From Mesorhizobium sp. 65-26 (GTDB taxonomy: Bacteria; Pseudomonadota; Alphaproteobacteria; Rhizobiales; Rhizobiaceae), in assembly GCA_001899205.1 (NCBI GenBank), contig MKVL01000032.1, positions 54,897-118,896 on the forward strand: a stretch of 64,000 nucleotides of DNA. The letters are read 5' to 3'. How positions within the stretch are numbered: the first letter of the stretch is position 1; each line of letters opens with the position of its first letter. Of the stretch, positions 17,440 to 27,500 are shown in pieces. The translations under genes were made by a program, and so were the position numbers. A model generated the notes under the pieces. The model did not search any database and was not told where the DNA came from. It was given only the letters and a program-made list of their open reading frames with translations.

Positions 17440-18693
17440 ATGTCGGTCGGTATCCGCCACGACGATTTGCGCCGGCGCAACCGGGCAATGGTGATCTCGG
17501 CCGTGCGCAGGGCAGGCCAGCCCTCGCGCACGGAGATCGCCGCCACCACCGGGCTCAGCCATTCGACCATATCGGCGATCTCGTCCGATCTGATCGCTGA
17601 AGGCATTCTCGCACAAAGCAAGGCCAGCGAGGCCGGTTCGCTCAAGCGCGGCCGTCCCCAGGTCGGCCTCACGCTCAATCCGGAAGCGGCGGCGGTGATG
17701 ACCGTGGTGCTGTCGCTGAATTTTCTGTCCGTCGCCGTCATCGACTATGCCGGCCACGTTGTGGCCGAGGAGCAGCGGCGCCTGACGACGCTGACGCTGT
17801 CTCGTGACGAACTCGTCGGCGAATGCGTCTCCATCGTGCGTCGGCGGCTCGAGGATCCGGACCTCGATGTCCGCAGCGTCGCCCGCATCGCGCTCGGCAT
17901 CCAGGGCATCACCGATTCGCATGCCCGCGCCATGCTGTGGTCGCCGATCACGCCGCTCACAGACATTCCTTTCGCCGACATACTGGAAAGGGAATTCGGC
18001 ATTCCGGCCACGATGGAGAACGACTGCAACATGATGGCGGTGGCGCTGCGCTGGCGCGACCCGGAGCGCTACCGCGACGATTTCATCGCCATCCTGCTGT
18101 CGCACGGCATCGGCATGGGGCTGGTGCTGAAGGGCGAATTGTTCACCGGCACGCATTCGTCGGGCGGCGAGTTCGGCCACATGATCCACCGGCCGGGCGG
18201 CGCGCTCTGCCGCTGTGGTCGTCGCGGCTGTGTCGAGGCCTATGCCGGCAACTACGCCATCTGGCGCAACGCTATGCAGCTGGGCGAGGATGCAGAGCCG
18301 ACCGATGTCGGCGATGCCGAGATGCGCGCGCTGGCCGCCCGCGCACGCGAAACGGACGGCCCCGAGCGCGAGGCCTACCGCAAGGCGGGCGAGGCGCTTG
18401 GCTATGGCCTCGGCAGCCTGTTCGCGCTGATCGATCCGGCGCCGGTCGCCATGGTCGGCGTCAGCGCGGCCGCCTTCGACCTGATCGAACCGTCGCTGCG
18501 CGAGGCGATCGCCCAGACCGCCGGCGGCCAGCATTCGAAGTCGATTTCATTCGATACGGAGCCGAATGAATTGCCGCTCATCCGCGAAGGCTGCGCCATG
18601 CGCGCGCTGACCTTCGTCGACCAGGAGATCTTCGCGCCGGGCGCCCCGGTGAGAACAACGGCCACGGCAATGGCGTCGCACGAACTGGCCTGA
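17440..18693 (+). CDS. ROK-family transcriptional repressor (XylR-like)
   Basis: The 417-residue regulator has an N-terminal winged helix (about 12-70, SRTEIAATTGLSHSTISAISSDL) and a ROK sugar-binding domain (about 85-400). The ROK zinc site is seen in HRPGGALCRCGRRGCVEAYAG, with ENDCNMMAVALRW and GIGMGLVLKGEL around the sugar pocket. The kinase-type ATP motif is not evident, as is normal for ROK repressors. The start is ATG 17440 with GGGAGG 11 bp upstream. Because it is divergent from xylF, it most likely represses the xylF-xylHG genes until the sugar binds. Confidence 0.85.
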   Translation: MSVGIRHDDLRRRNRAMVISAVRRAGQPSRTEIAATTGLSHSTISAISSDLIAEGILAQSKASEAGSLKRGRPQVGLTLNPEAAAVMTVVLSLNFLSVAVIDYAGHVVAEEQRRLTTLTLSRDELVGECVSIVRRRLEDPDLDVRSVARIALGIQGITDSHARAMLWSPITPLTDIPFADILEREFGIPATMENDCNMMAVALRWRDPERYRDDFIAILLSHGIGMGLVLKGELFTGTHSSGGEFGHMIHRPGGALCRCGRRGCVEAYAGNYAIWRNAMQLGEDAEPTDVGDAEMRALAARARETDGPEREAYRKAGEALGYGLGSLFALIDPAPVAMVGVSAAAFDLIEPSLREAIAQTAGGQHSKSISFDTEPNELPLIREGCAMRALTFVDQEIFAPGAPVRTTATAMASHELA

Positions 18694-18733
18694 GAGCGCC
18701 GGCATGGCCTGCGCCATGCCTGCAACGGCTAAA

Positions 18734-18854
18734 GCAATTCCAGCGAAAATTGAACCGCCGGAATTTCTCCAACTCTTTGTTTTTACGCAATTCCCAAGGG
18801 AAAGCGCTACGCGCTTTTCCCGGCAAAACCGCTACGCAGTTTTGCTGGAATTGC
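18734..18854. repeat. Structured intergenic repeat between ROK gene and phoB
   Basis: Terminal 11-bp inverted repeats (GCAATTCCAGC at 18734-18744, GCTGGAATTGC at 18844-18854) enclose two inner hairpins. One is 18798-18821, the other 18823-18845, and both present CGCTACGC around the loop. This is the look of the short palindromic interspersed elements of Mesorhizobium and relatives. It fills the gap between convergent genes and may serve as a two-way terminator. I see no second copy in the window. Confidence 0.6.
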
Positions 18855-18855
18855 T

Positions 18856-19545
18856 CTAGTCTTCCCTGATCGCGTATCCAGCCCCGCGGATGGTGCGGAT
18901 CACATCAGGCATGCGGCCATTGTTGACGGCCTTGCGCAGGCGCCCGACATGGACGTCGACCGTGCGCTCGTCGATGTAGATGGTCTCGCCCCAGACATTG
19001 TCGAGAAGCTGGCTGCGCGAGAAAACACGGCCGGGATGGCGCATCATGAATTCAAGCAGCCTGAACTCGGTCGGCCCAAGCCGGATCTCGCTCTTCTTGC
19101 GGTAGACCCTGTGCGATTCACGGTCGAGCACGATGTCGCCGACCTTGAGCACGCTGGACAGCACCTCGGGCTTGGCGCGGCGCAGCAGCGCCTTGACCCG
19201 GGCCATGAACTCCGGCGTCGAGAACGGCTTGACCAGATAGTCGTCAGCGCCGGTCGAGAGACCCCGAACGCGGTCGCTTTCTTCACCGCGCGCAGTCAGC
19301 ATGATGATCGGCAGCCGCTCGGTCTCGGCGCGCATGCGCAACCGCCGGCACAGCTCGATTCCGGAGACCGCGGGCACCATCCAGTCGAGCACCAGCAGGT
19401 CGGGCACGTTCTCCTGCAGGCGGATCTCGGCCTCGTCGCCGCGGGTCACCACCTCGACCTGATAGCCTTCGGATTCCAGATTGTAACGGAGGAGGACGCC
19501 GAGCGGCTCCTCGTCCTCCACCACCATAATGCGCGGCGCGATCAT
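18856..19545 (-). CDS. phoB: Phosphate regulon response regulator PhoB
   Basis: The 229-residue OmpR-type regulator has a receiver (about 5-120; VVEDEEPL, phosphoacceptor Asp in LLVLDWMVP, LTARGEE, KPFS) and a DNA-binding winged helix (about 130-228; GPTEFRLLEFMMRHPGRVFSRSQLLDNVWG, RTVDVHVGRLRKAV). This is the canonical PhoB sequence. It binds Pho boxes such as the one upstream of pstS. It is the last gene of the operon, 20 bp after phoU. Confidence 0.95.
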   Translation of the reverse strand: MIAPRIMVVEDEEPLGVLLRYNLESEGYQVEVVTRGDEAEIRLQENVPDLLVLDWMVPAVSGIELCRRLRMRAETERLPIIMLTARGEESDRVRGLSTGADDYLVKPFSTPEFMARVKALLRRAKPEVLSSVLKVGDIVLDRESHRVYRKKSEIRLGPTEFRLLEFMMRHPGRVFSRSQLLDNVWGETIYIDERTVDVHVGRLRKAVNNGRMPDVIRTIRGAGYAIRED

Positions 19546-19564
19546 CGCCTCAGTACCTCGGTCG

Positions 19565-20272
19565 TCACGCCGCCGGCGCGGGGATCGCCGTCTCGTCCAG
19601 CTTTGGACGGTTGGCGGGCAATTGCGTGCCGGTCAGCACATAGTAGGCGTTCTCGGCGATGTTGGTGACATGGTCGCCGATGCGCTCCAGATTCTTGGCG
19701 CAGAACAAGAGATGCGTGCAAGCCGTGATGTTGCGCGGATCTTCCATCATGTAGGTCAGCAGTTCGCGGAACACCGAGGTGTATTTGACGTCGATGCGCT
19801 CGTCGTCCGCCCGCAGCTTCGCCAGCGCCTGAGCATCGCGCGCGGCATATTCCTCGATGACGCCCTGCACCTGGATCAGCACGAGCTGCGCCATCGAATC
19901 GATGGAATGCGAAAGGTCGCGCGGCGTGGCGCTGATGCCAACCGAACCGACGCGCTTGGCGATGTTCTTGGCGAGGTCGCCGATGCGCTCCAGGTCGCCT
20001 GCCATGCGGATCGACCCCACGACATGGCGCAGGTCGTCGGCCATCGGCTGACGCTTGGCGATCAACGTGATGGCGCGATCGTCGAGTTCGCGCTGACGCG
20101 CGTCCATGATGGCGTCGTCGGAGACGACGCGCTGCGCCAGCGCGTTGTCGGAGGTGAGCAGGGCCTTGGTCGCGCCGCTCACCATCGAGCCGGCGAGATC
20201 GCCCATGTCGCTGATGAGCCGGCTGATCTGTCCGAGATCCTCGTCGAAGGAAGCGACTGTATGTTCGCCCAT
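19565..20272 (-). CDS. phoU: Phosphate transport accessory/regulatory protein PhoU
   Basis: The 235-residue all-helical protein has two PhoU repeats (about 15-105 and 120-205), including GDLAGSMVSGATKALL, ERIGDLAKNIAKR and ERIGDHVTNIAENAYYVLTG, the metal-binding E(R)xGDxxxN signatures. It couples the Pst transporter to the phosphate sensor kinase and prevents runaway uptake. It follows pstB with a 27-bp gap. Confidence 0.95.
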   Translation of the reverse strand: MGEHTVASFDEDLGQISRLISDMGDLAGSMVSGATKALLTSDNALAQRVVSDDAIMDARQRELDDRAITLIAKRQPMADDLRHVVGSIRMAGDLERIGDLAKNIAKRVGSVGISATPRDLSHSIDSMAQLVLIQVQGVIEEYAARDAQALAKLRADDERIDVKYTSVFRELLTYMMEDPRNITACTHLLFCAKNLERIGDHVTNIAENAYYVLTGTQLPANRPKLDETAIPAPAA

Positions 20273-20299
20273 GATCTTGTCCTCGTATGCGTGATCGTC

Positions 20300-21103
20300 T
20301 CAGCCGAAGCGGCCGGTGATGTAGTCCTGCGTGCGCTTCTCGCGGGGCGACGTGAAAATCTTCTCCGTCCGGTCGAACTCGACCAGCTCGCCCAGGTACA
20401 TGAAGGCCGTCTGCTTCGACACGCGCGCGGCCTGCTGCATGTTGTGGGTGACGATGACGATCGTGTAGTCGGCCTGCAGCTCGTCGATCAGCTCCTCGAT
20501 CTTGGCGGTCGACAGCGGATCGAGCGCCGAGGCCGGCTCGTCGAGAAGGATGACTTCCGGCTTCACCGCCACGGTACGGGCGATGCAGAGGCGCTGCTGC
20601 TGGCCACCGGAAAGGCTGAGCCCGTTGGCGTTGAGCTTGTCCTTGACCTCGGTCCACAGCGCGGCGCGGCGCAGCGCCTGCTCGACGCGGCCGTCCATCT
20701 CGGACTTGCCGATCCTTTCGTACAGCCTGATGCCGAAGGCGATGTTCTCATAGATCGACATCGGGAACGGCGTCGGCTTCTGGAACACCATGCCTATCTT
20801 GGTCCGCAGCAGGTTCAGGTCCTGCGAGCGGTCGAGGATGTTCTTGCCGTCGAGCAGCACCTGCCCGTCGGCGCTCTGCTTCGGGTAGAGCTCATAGATG
20901 CGGTTGAAGACGCGCAGCAGCGTCGACTTCCCGCAGCCCGACGGGCCGATGAAGGCGGTGACGCTGCGCTCTGGCAGCGACAGGCTGATGTCCTTCAGCG
21001 CCTTCGACTGACCGTAGTAGAAGTTGAGGTTCTTGACCTCGATCTTGGCCTTTTCGGCTGTCGTATCGGCCACGTTCAGTTCGGTGGACAACATCGGTTT
21101 CAT
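20300..21103 (-). CDS. pstB: Phosphate ABC transporter ATP-binding protein PstB
   Basis: The 267-residue ATPase shows Walker [10 protein letters not shown] near residue 53, the PstB-typical stretch [20 protein letters not shown], signature [14 protein letters not shown] and Walker [14 protein letters not shown]. It energises phosphate import with PstC and PstA. Its ATG overlaps the pstA stop by 4 bp, so translation is coupled. Confidence 0.96.
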   Translation of the reverse strand: MKPMLSTELNVADTTAEKAKIEVKNLNFYYGQSKALKDISLSLPERSVTAFIGPSGCGKSTLLRVFNRIYELYPKQSADGQVLLDGKNILDRSQDLNLLRTKIGMVFQKPTPFPMSIYENIAFGIRLYERIGKSEMDGRVEQALRRAALWTEVKDKLNANGLSLSGGQQQRLCIARTVAVKPEVILLDEPASALDPLSTAKIEELIDELQADYTIVIVTHNMQQAARVSKQTAFMYLGELVEFDRTEKIFTSPREKRTQDYITGRFG

Positions 21104-21957
21104 CTGTCCTCTCTGCGTCCGGTGAGGCTACGGGCGAAAATGCTCAGCCCGAGAACCGTAAGGGTGATTATGAGGGCGCCGGTCCAGGCCAGTTGCTGCC
21201 ACTCCTCGTAGGGGCTGAGGGCGAACTGGAAGATGGTCACCGGCAGGCTGGCCATCGGCGCGTTGAGGTTGCTCGACCAGAACTGGTTGTTGAGCGCGGT
21301 GAAGAGCAGGGGCGCCGTCTCGCCGGAGATGCGGGCAATCGCGAGAAGGATACCGGTGACGATGCCCGATAGCGCCGCGCGATAGGCGACCGAGCGGATG
21401 ACGACCCAGCGCGGCGCGCCGATGGCGGTGCCCGCCTCGCGGAGCGCGTTCGGCACCAGGTTGAGCATGTCCTCCGTCGTGCGCACCACCACCGGGATGA
21501 CCAGGATGGCCAGGGCGACGGACCCGGCGAGCGCCGAGAAGTGGCCCATCGGCCGCACCAGCAGCTCGTAGACGAACAGGCCGACGATGATCGAGGGCGC
21601 CGAAAGAAGGATGTCGTTGATGAAGCGCACGATGGTGGTGAGCTTCGAGAAGCGGCCGTACTCGGCCATGTAGGTGCCGGCCAGCACGCCGATCGGGGTC
21701 CCGACCACGATGGCGATCACGGTCATGACCACGCTGCCATAGATGGCGTTGAGCAGGCCGCCGGCGTCGCCGGGCGGCGGCGTCATCTGGGTGAACACCG
21801 CCAGCGACAGACCCGAGAGCCCCTTGTAGAGCAGCGCGCCGAGGATCAGCGCCAGCCAGGCGAGACCGCTGCCGGCGGCGGCGACGCACAGCGCCATCAT
21901 CACCTTGTTCTTGGCCTTGCGGCCCCGGTAGAGCGTGGAATTGGAGGAGGTCGACAT
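21100..21957 (-). CDS. pstA: Phosphate ABC transporter permease PstA
   Basis: The 285-residue inner-membrane protein has about six transmembrane segments. Landmarks are [31 protein letters not shown] and the EAA loop region [17 protein letters not shown]. It pairs with PstC to form the phosphate channel. It starts 4 bp after the pstC stop and overlaps pstB. Confidence 0.95.
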   Translation of the reverse strand: MSTSSNSTLYRGRKAKNKVMMALCVAAAGSGLAWLALILGALLYKGLSGLSLAVFTQMTPPPGDAGGLLNAIYGSVVMTVIAIVVGTPIGVLAGTYMAEYGRFSKLTTIVRFINDILLSAPSIIVGLFVYELLVRPMGHFSALAGSVALAILVIPVVVRTTEDMLNLVPNALREAGTAIGAPRWVVIRSVAYRAALSGIVTGILLAIARISGETAPLLFTALNNQFWSSNLNAPMASLPVTIFQFALSPYEEWQQLAWTGALIITLTVLGLSIFARSLTGRREDR

Positions 21958-21961
21958 CAGG

Positions 21962-22948
21962 TCAGGCTCCGGCGCGGCCGTCGATCCGCATCAGCATGTA
22001 GCGTGCGATGGCGAGGATCAGGAAGGTGATGAGGAACAGGATCAGGCCGAGCGCCACCAGCGAGGAGGTGTAGAGATCGCCCACGGCCTCGGTGAATTCG
22101 TTGGCGATGGCCGCCGAGATCGTTGTCGCCGGCGCGAACAGCGAGGCGCTGATGCGGTGCGCGTTGCCGATGACGAAGGTCACCGCCATGGTCTCGCCCA
22201 GCGCGCGGCCGAGGCCCAGCATGACGCCGCCCATGATGCCGACGCGGGTGTAAGGGATGACCACGCGGCGCGTCACTTCCCAGGTCGTGCAGCCGATGCC
22301 GTAGGCCGACTCCTTCAGCACCGAAGGCACGGTGTCGAACACGTCCTTGGTGATCGAGGTGATGAAGGGCAGCACCATGATGGCGAGGATCAGCGCCGAG
22401 GTCAGCAGGCCGATGCCGTAGGGCGGGCCGGCGAAAAGCATGTTGAGGCCGGGCACGCCCTTGAACAGGCCGATGATGAACGGCTGCACCGTCGTCTGCA
22501 GGAACGGCGCGAAGACGAACAGGCCCCAGATGCCGTAGATGATCGAGGGGATGCCCGCCAGCAACTCGACGGCCATGCCGATCGGCCGCCGCAGCGGACG
22601 CGGGCAGAGTTCGGTGAGGAAGACGGCGATGCCGATGCCGATCGGCACGGCGATGACGATGGCAATGGCCGAGGTGACGATGGTGCCGTAGATGGGCGCC
22701 AGCGCGCCGAACTTTTCGGTGACCGGGTTCCAGCTCTCGGTGGTCAGGAACGAGAAGCCGAAGGTCGACAGCGCCTGCCAGGAACCCGCGATCAGCGAGA
22801 TGGCGACACCGCCGAGCAGCACCAGGACCAGGATCGCGGCGGCGCGTGTCAGCCCATGGAAAATTGAGTCGGTGAGAGCGAACCGCTTGACGGTGGCGTC
22901 ACGCGAACCGCGCGCGGCGGCGGGCATGGCTTCCTGGACAACACTCAT
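21962..22948 (-). CDS. pstC: Phosphate ABC transporter permease PstC
   Basis: The 328-residue permease has a first helix near 35-57 and further helices in the BPD_transp_1 fold, with the PstC-specific [18 protein letters not shown] and the EAA loop [19 protein letters not shown]. It forms the translocation pore with PstA. It follows pstS at 68 bp, with a hairpin between them that probably lowers its expression relative to pstS. Confidence 0.95.
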   Translation of the reverse strand: MSVVQEAMPAAARGSRDATVKRFALTDSIFHGLTRAAAILVLVLLGGVAISLIAGSWQALSTFGFSFLTTESWNPVTEKFGALAPIYGTIVTSAIAIVIAVPIGIGIAVFLTELCPRPLRRPIGMAVELLAGIPSIIYGIWGLFVFAPFLQTTVQPFIIGLFKGVPGLNMLFAGPPYGIGLLTSALILAIMVLPFITSITKDVFDTVPSVLKESAYGIGCTTWEVTRRVVIPYTRVGIMGGVMLGLGRALGETMAVTFVIGNAHRISASLFAPATTISAAIANEFTEAVGDLYTSSLVALGLILFLITFLILAIARYMLMRIDGRAGA

Positions 22949-22980
22949 CTGCGCCTGGTTCCCTCGTGGTTTTCAAAGGA

Positions 22981-23009
22981 AGAAGGGGCGCCGGGCCGGC
23001 GCCCCTTCT
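22981..23009 (-). terminator. Stem-loop between pstS and pstC
   Basis: A perfect 12-bp stem (22981-22992 with 22998-23009) with a 5-nt loop just behind the pstS stop. It lacks a strong T tract, so partial termination or protection of the pstS mRNA 3' end is more likely than a full stop. Confidence 0.6.
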
Positions 23010-23016
23010 GACTTGA

Positions 23017-24072
23017 TTACTCGCCGGCGTAGACGGGCTTGCCGTCGGCCTGGATGTCGGCCTTCCACGACGCCTTGATCAGGTCGATGACGCCGTCGGG
23101 GATCGCAACATAGTCGAGGCCCTTGGCGGTTTCCTTGCCGTCCTTGTAGGCCCAGGCGAAGAACTTGAGGGCTTCGCCGGTGGCCGCGGCATCGCTCGGC
23201 GCCTTGTGGATCAGGACCCAGGTCGAGGCGGCGATCGGCCAGGTGTTGTCACCAGGCTCGTTGGTGATGATGACGTTGAAGTTCTTCGCGCCCTTGAAGT
23301 CGGCGTTCGAAGCAGCCGAGGCGAAGGTATCGAGCGAAGGCTCGACCACCTTGCCGGCGGCGTTCAGCATCTTGGAGTAGGACAGCTTGTTCTGCTTGGC
23401 GTAGGCATATTCGACGTAGCCGATGCCGCCGTCGGTCTGCTTGACCGTGTTGGCGATGCCTTCGCTGCCCTTTGCGCCGACGCCGACAGGCCATTCAACA
23501 GCCGTGTCCGAGCCAACCTTTTCCTTCCACTCCGGCGACAGCTTCACGAGGTAGTCGGTGAAGTTGAAGGTCGTGCCCGAGCCGTCCGAGCGGTGAACGA
23601 CGGCGATCGCGGTCGACGGAAGCTTGAGCTCCGGGTTCAGCGCCTTGATCGCGGCATCATCCCAGGTGGTGATCTTGCCGAGGTAGATTTCGGCGATGGT
23701 CTTGCCGTCCAGGACGAGTTCGCCCGGCTTCACGCCGGAGAGGTTGACGATCGGCACGATGCCGCCCATCACCATCGGGAACTGGACGAGGCCGTTCTTT
23801 TCCAGATCGGCATCGGACATCGGCTTGTCGGTGGCGCCGAAGGTCACGGTCTTGGCGATGACCTGCTTGATGCCGCCGCCGGAACCGATCGACTGATAGT
23901 TGAGGCCGATGCCGGTGTCCTTCTTGTAGGTGTCGGCCCACTTGGCGAACACCGGATAGATGAAGGTCGAGCCGGCGCCGGAAAGGTCTGCGGCCATGGC
24001 TGCGGAAAGGGTGAGGGTAGACGCCGCAGCCATTGCAATCGCAACGGCCGCCGAGCGGATGAAATGTCTCAT
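23017..24072 (-). CDS. pstS: Periplasmic phosphate-binding protein PstS
   Basis: The 351-residue protein has a signal peptide ending at AMA near residue 27. The mature part carries the phosphate-binding landmarks [50 protein letters not shown] and [13 protein letters not shown]. It delivers phosphate to PstCA. It leads the operon and is preceded by a strong triple Pho box. Confidence 0.96.
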   Translation of the reverse strand: MRHFIRSAAVAIAMAAASTLTLSAAMAADLSGAGSTFIYPVFAKWADTYKKDTGIGLNYQSIGSGGGIKQVIAKTVTFGATDKPMSDADLEKNGLVQFPMVMGGIVPIVNLSGVKPGELVLDGKTIAEIYLGKITTWDDAAIKALNPELKLPSTAIAVVHRSDGSGTTFNFTDYLVKLSPEWKEKVGSDTAVEWPVGVGAKGSEGIANTVKQTDGGIGYVEYAYAKQNKLSYSKMLNAAGKVVEPSLDTFASAASNADFKGAKNFNVIITNEPGDNTWPIAASTWVLIHKAPSDAAATGEALKFFAWAYKDGKETAKGLDYVAIPDGVIDLIKASWKADIQADGKPVYAGE

Positions 24073-24149
24073 GTGGCCTGCTCCTGTTCGGAAGATGGTC
24101 TCTTGGCGCGCTTTTCGTCTGCGCCCGCCGAGGCCAATAGCCTTCGATT

Positions 24150-24178
24150 ATTACAGTCGCATGACAGTTTCATGTCAG
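24150..24178 (-). promoter_or_regulatory. Triple Pho box upstream of pstS
   Basis: On the minus strand three 7-mers in register, CTGACAT (24178-24172), CTGTCAT (24167-24161) and CTGTAAT (24156-24150), are each separated by 4 bp. They match the PhoB half-site consensus CTGTCAT with 11-bp spacing. The site lies 78-106 bp upstream of the pstS ATG, so PhoB should activate the whole operon, including its own gene. Confidence 0.88.
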
Positions 24179-24496
24179 CCCGGTAACGCCACGCCGGGGC
24201 GGCGAAACGGATGGTCCGCATCGGCTACGGACCGTGGCTGGCTTTGCCCCGGAAAACATGGGGTTGCGCGTCTTGTGAATGATTTGCCGGCGCCAGAGGC
24301 GGCGACGATCGCGCAGAAGAAAATCCGGGCGGGAGTGCGTTGCTCACAGCCAGAGCGGATCATGGCCGGGCCATCGCCGAAAACAGGGTCCGTTGGGGTG
24401 TAGTGACGCTGTTTCTTTTCGTGGCGGTCGCTGCTCCCGCCCGTAATGGAGGAGCGGAATCAAACAACGACATTGTCAGGGCTGCGTCCCGGCTTT

Positions 24497-24520
24497 GATA
24501 TGGTGCGATCGCACCATATC
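24497..24520. repeat. Perfect 24-bp palindrome between hybrid kinase and pst operon
   Basis: The half GATATGGTGCGA (24497-24508) is followed with no spacer by its exact reverse complement (24509-24520). It lies 39 bp behind the hybrid kinase stop, in the 486-bp gene-free interval 24073-24558. There is no T tract, so a protein-binding site is more likely than an intrinsic terminator. I see nothing else in the interval besides the Pho box. Confidence 0.6.
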
Positions 24521-24558
24521 GGTCCGCGCATCGTCCCGCCGCCGCTGAGTCGCGCCGG

Positions 24559-27500
24559 TCAGCCCGCCTCGCGCTGCGCCTCGCCGCTCCCGCCGGCCCA
24601 GCGCTCGACCTTCTCGAGCAGCGCCCTCGGGCTGATCGGCTTCGGCAGATAGTCGTCCATGCCCGCTTCCAGGCAACGGTCGCGATCGCCCTTCAGCGCA
24701 TGCGCTGTGACGCCGACGATCGGGACATGGCCGCCGGTTTCGGCCTCTCGCTGGCGGATGGCCACGGTCGCCTCGAGGCCGCTCATTTCCGGCATCGACA
24801 CGTCCATAAGGATCATGCGCGGATCGAGGTGGCCCGAGGCTTCGAGCGCCTTGCGGCCGTTCGACACGATCTCGAAGCTGTAGCTGGTCTCGCCGAGTAT
24901 CTGGCTGAAGACCATCTGGTTCACCTCGTTGTCCTCGGCCACCAGTATGTCCAGCCGGCGCCCTTCGCCGACAGGCCTGGCGCGAGGCCGCGCCGCCGGC
25001 TGAGGCAACGCCCGTTCCATCGCCGGCGGCACAGGCACGGAATCCGCAGGCGCGCCGGTGGCCGACCCAGGTCGAACGGCAACGATGTCTGTTCTCTGCC
25101 GATGCCGCTGCACGGTGGCGACGAGGGTTTCCAGCAGCGCCGAGGAGCGCGCCGGCTTGATCAGTTGCGCATCGATGCCGAGATCGGCCGTGCTGGCAAG
25201 CGACTGGTCGACCGAGGTCAGCATGATGATGGGAGTCTCGGACAGGCCCGCTGTCCCGCGCACGATCCGCGCCATCTCCGCGCCGCTCATGCCCGGCATC
25301 TGATAGTCGAGCACGATGCAGTCGACCGGCAGCCCGTAGGCCGCCGCGGCGATCAGCACCTGCAACCCCTCCGCGCCGCTTTCGGCCGCGCAGGAATCGA
25401 ACGACCAGGACGCCATCTGCTCGCTGAGAATCGCACGATTGACGGCGTTGTCGTCGACGATCAGCACCCGCGCGCCGGTAACGTCGATCGGCATGGCCCG
25501 CTGCCCTTCGGGCTGTTCCGCCCTGGGCAGGGTGACCGTGAACCAGAAGGTCGAACCCCTGCCCTCGGCGCTCTCGACGCCGATATCGCCGTCCATCAGC
25601 TCGACCAGCCGCGAGGTGATGGCAAGGCCTAGACCGGTGCCCTCATGCCGGCGTGTCGATGTTGTGTCTACCTGACTGAATTTTTCGAAGACCAGCCCGA
25701 GCTTGTCCTCGGGAATGCCGATGCCGGTGTCGGTCACGGCAATGGTGAGCCTTGTGCCGTTCGGCATCTTCGCGCCGGTGACGTCGACGAGCACGTGCCC
25801 TTCGTCGGTGAACTTGACGGCATTGCCGACAAGGTTGGTGACGATCTGCCTTATGCGGCCGACGTCGCCGACGAACAGGCTGTCGAGGCCGGGCTCGATG
25901 CGCACGATGAGCTCGAGGTCCTTCTCCTTGGCGCGCGTCGACACCAGCGTGGCCACGTCCTCGATCGCTTCGGCGAGGTTGAACGGAGCGGGATCGAGCA
26001 TGAGCTGTCCGGCATCGATCTTGGAGAAGTCGAGTATGTCGTTGATGATGGTCAGCAGCGCATTGCCCGACTTGACGATGATGTCGGTGAACGTCTTCTG
26101 CTTCGGATCGAGGTTGGACTTGGCCAGGAGTTCCGCCATGCCGAGAACGCCGTTCATCGGCGTGCGGATCTCATGGCTCATATTGGCGAGGAATTCCGAT
26201 TTGGCGCGGTCGGCCAGCACGGCGCGCTGACGGGCTTCGCGAAGCTCGGCCTCGCGCAGCTTCAGTTCCGTGATGTCGGTGGTGGAACCGATCAGGTAAA
26301 GCGAGCCGTCTGAGGCGATCATCGCGCCCTTGCGGGCGAACTGGTGCCGCACGCTGCCATCGGCGGCCGTCACCGTCTCCTCGATTTCCTGGGTTTGCCC
26401 GGTGCGCAGCACGGCAAGATCGCTCTCGACGAAAGCCTCGCCATCCGAGCCGAAGATCTCGATGTCGGTCTTGCCGATCGCCTCGTCCTTGCTGAAGCCA
26501 GTCAGATCGCACCAGCCTCTGTTGACGTAGAACTGGCGCAGGTCCGAGCGCTTGGCGTAGATCGACACTGGGACATTGTCGATGAGGCTGCGGAACACCT
26601 CGTTCTCGCGCAGGCTCTCCTCCAGCGCGCGCTCGCGTTCCTTGACCTCGGTGATGTCGGTGCTGGAGCCGACCAGGTGCACCGATCCATCCAGGGCCAC
26701 CAGCCGGCTCTTTCGCGTCATCAGTTGCCGCACGGTTCCGTCGCGATGGGTGACGGCCTCCTCGATCTCCCTGACCTCGCCGGTGGCGACGACAGCGGCA
26801 TCGTCACGGCCATAACCGTCCGCGTCCGCCGCCTGGAAAAGGGCGCGGTCCGTGCGTCCGAAGACTTCGTCCTTGCGCAGGCCGGTCATGGCGCACCATG
26901 CCTTGTTGACGAATTCGATGCCGAGGTCCTCGGCCTTGATGAAGGCCGCCACCGGCAGTTCGTCCAGCACGTGGCGGAACAACTCGATCTGGCGCATCGA
27001 ATCGCGCAACGCCCGCTCGCGGGTCTTGATGTCGGTGATGTCGACGCGCACGCCGATGAAGGTGCCGTCCTCGCTGCGCGTGTCGTTGATCTGATACCAG
27101 CGGCCGTCTGGATTGCGCCGTTCGAAAGCCGAACTCGGCCTGCGGTAGCGCGCCAGGCTCTCGTTCAGCCAGCGGTCCGGGTCGCTCTCATAGAGACTGT
27201 CGATCCAGGCGTCGCCGCCGTCGCGGAAATAGCCGAGCGAATGGCCGAACGCCAGCACTTCGCGCAACGTGCGCCCGGTCTGCCATAGCGGGTTGAGCGC
27301 CGGCATCATCCTGCGCAGCCTGCGATTGGCGAACAAAAACCGGTCTTCGCGGTCGTAGATCAGGACGCCGGCGGGCAGGCATTCAAGCGCGGCGGAGAGA
27401 TATTTGCGTGCATCCTCGACCTCGGCGCGCGCGCTTGGCGCCTCGACCGGCGCCGGGCCGTTCACGGACTGGCCTTGGCGTGAGGCGCCGAAGGCATCGG

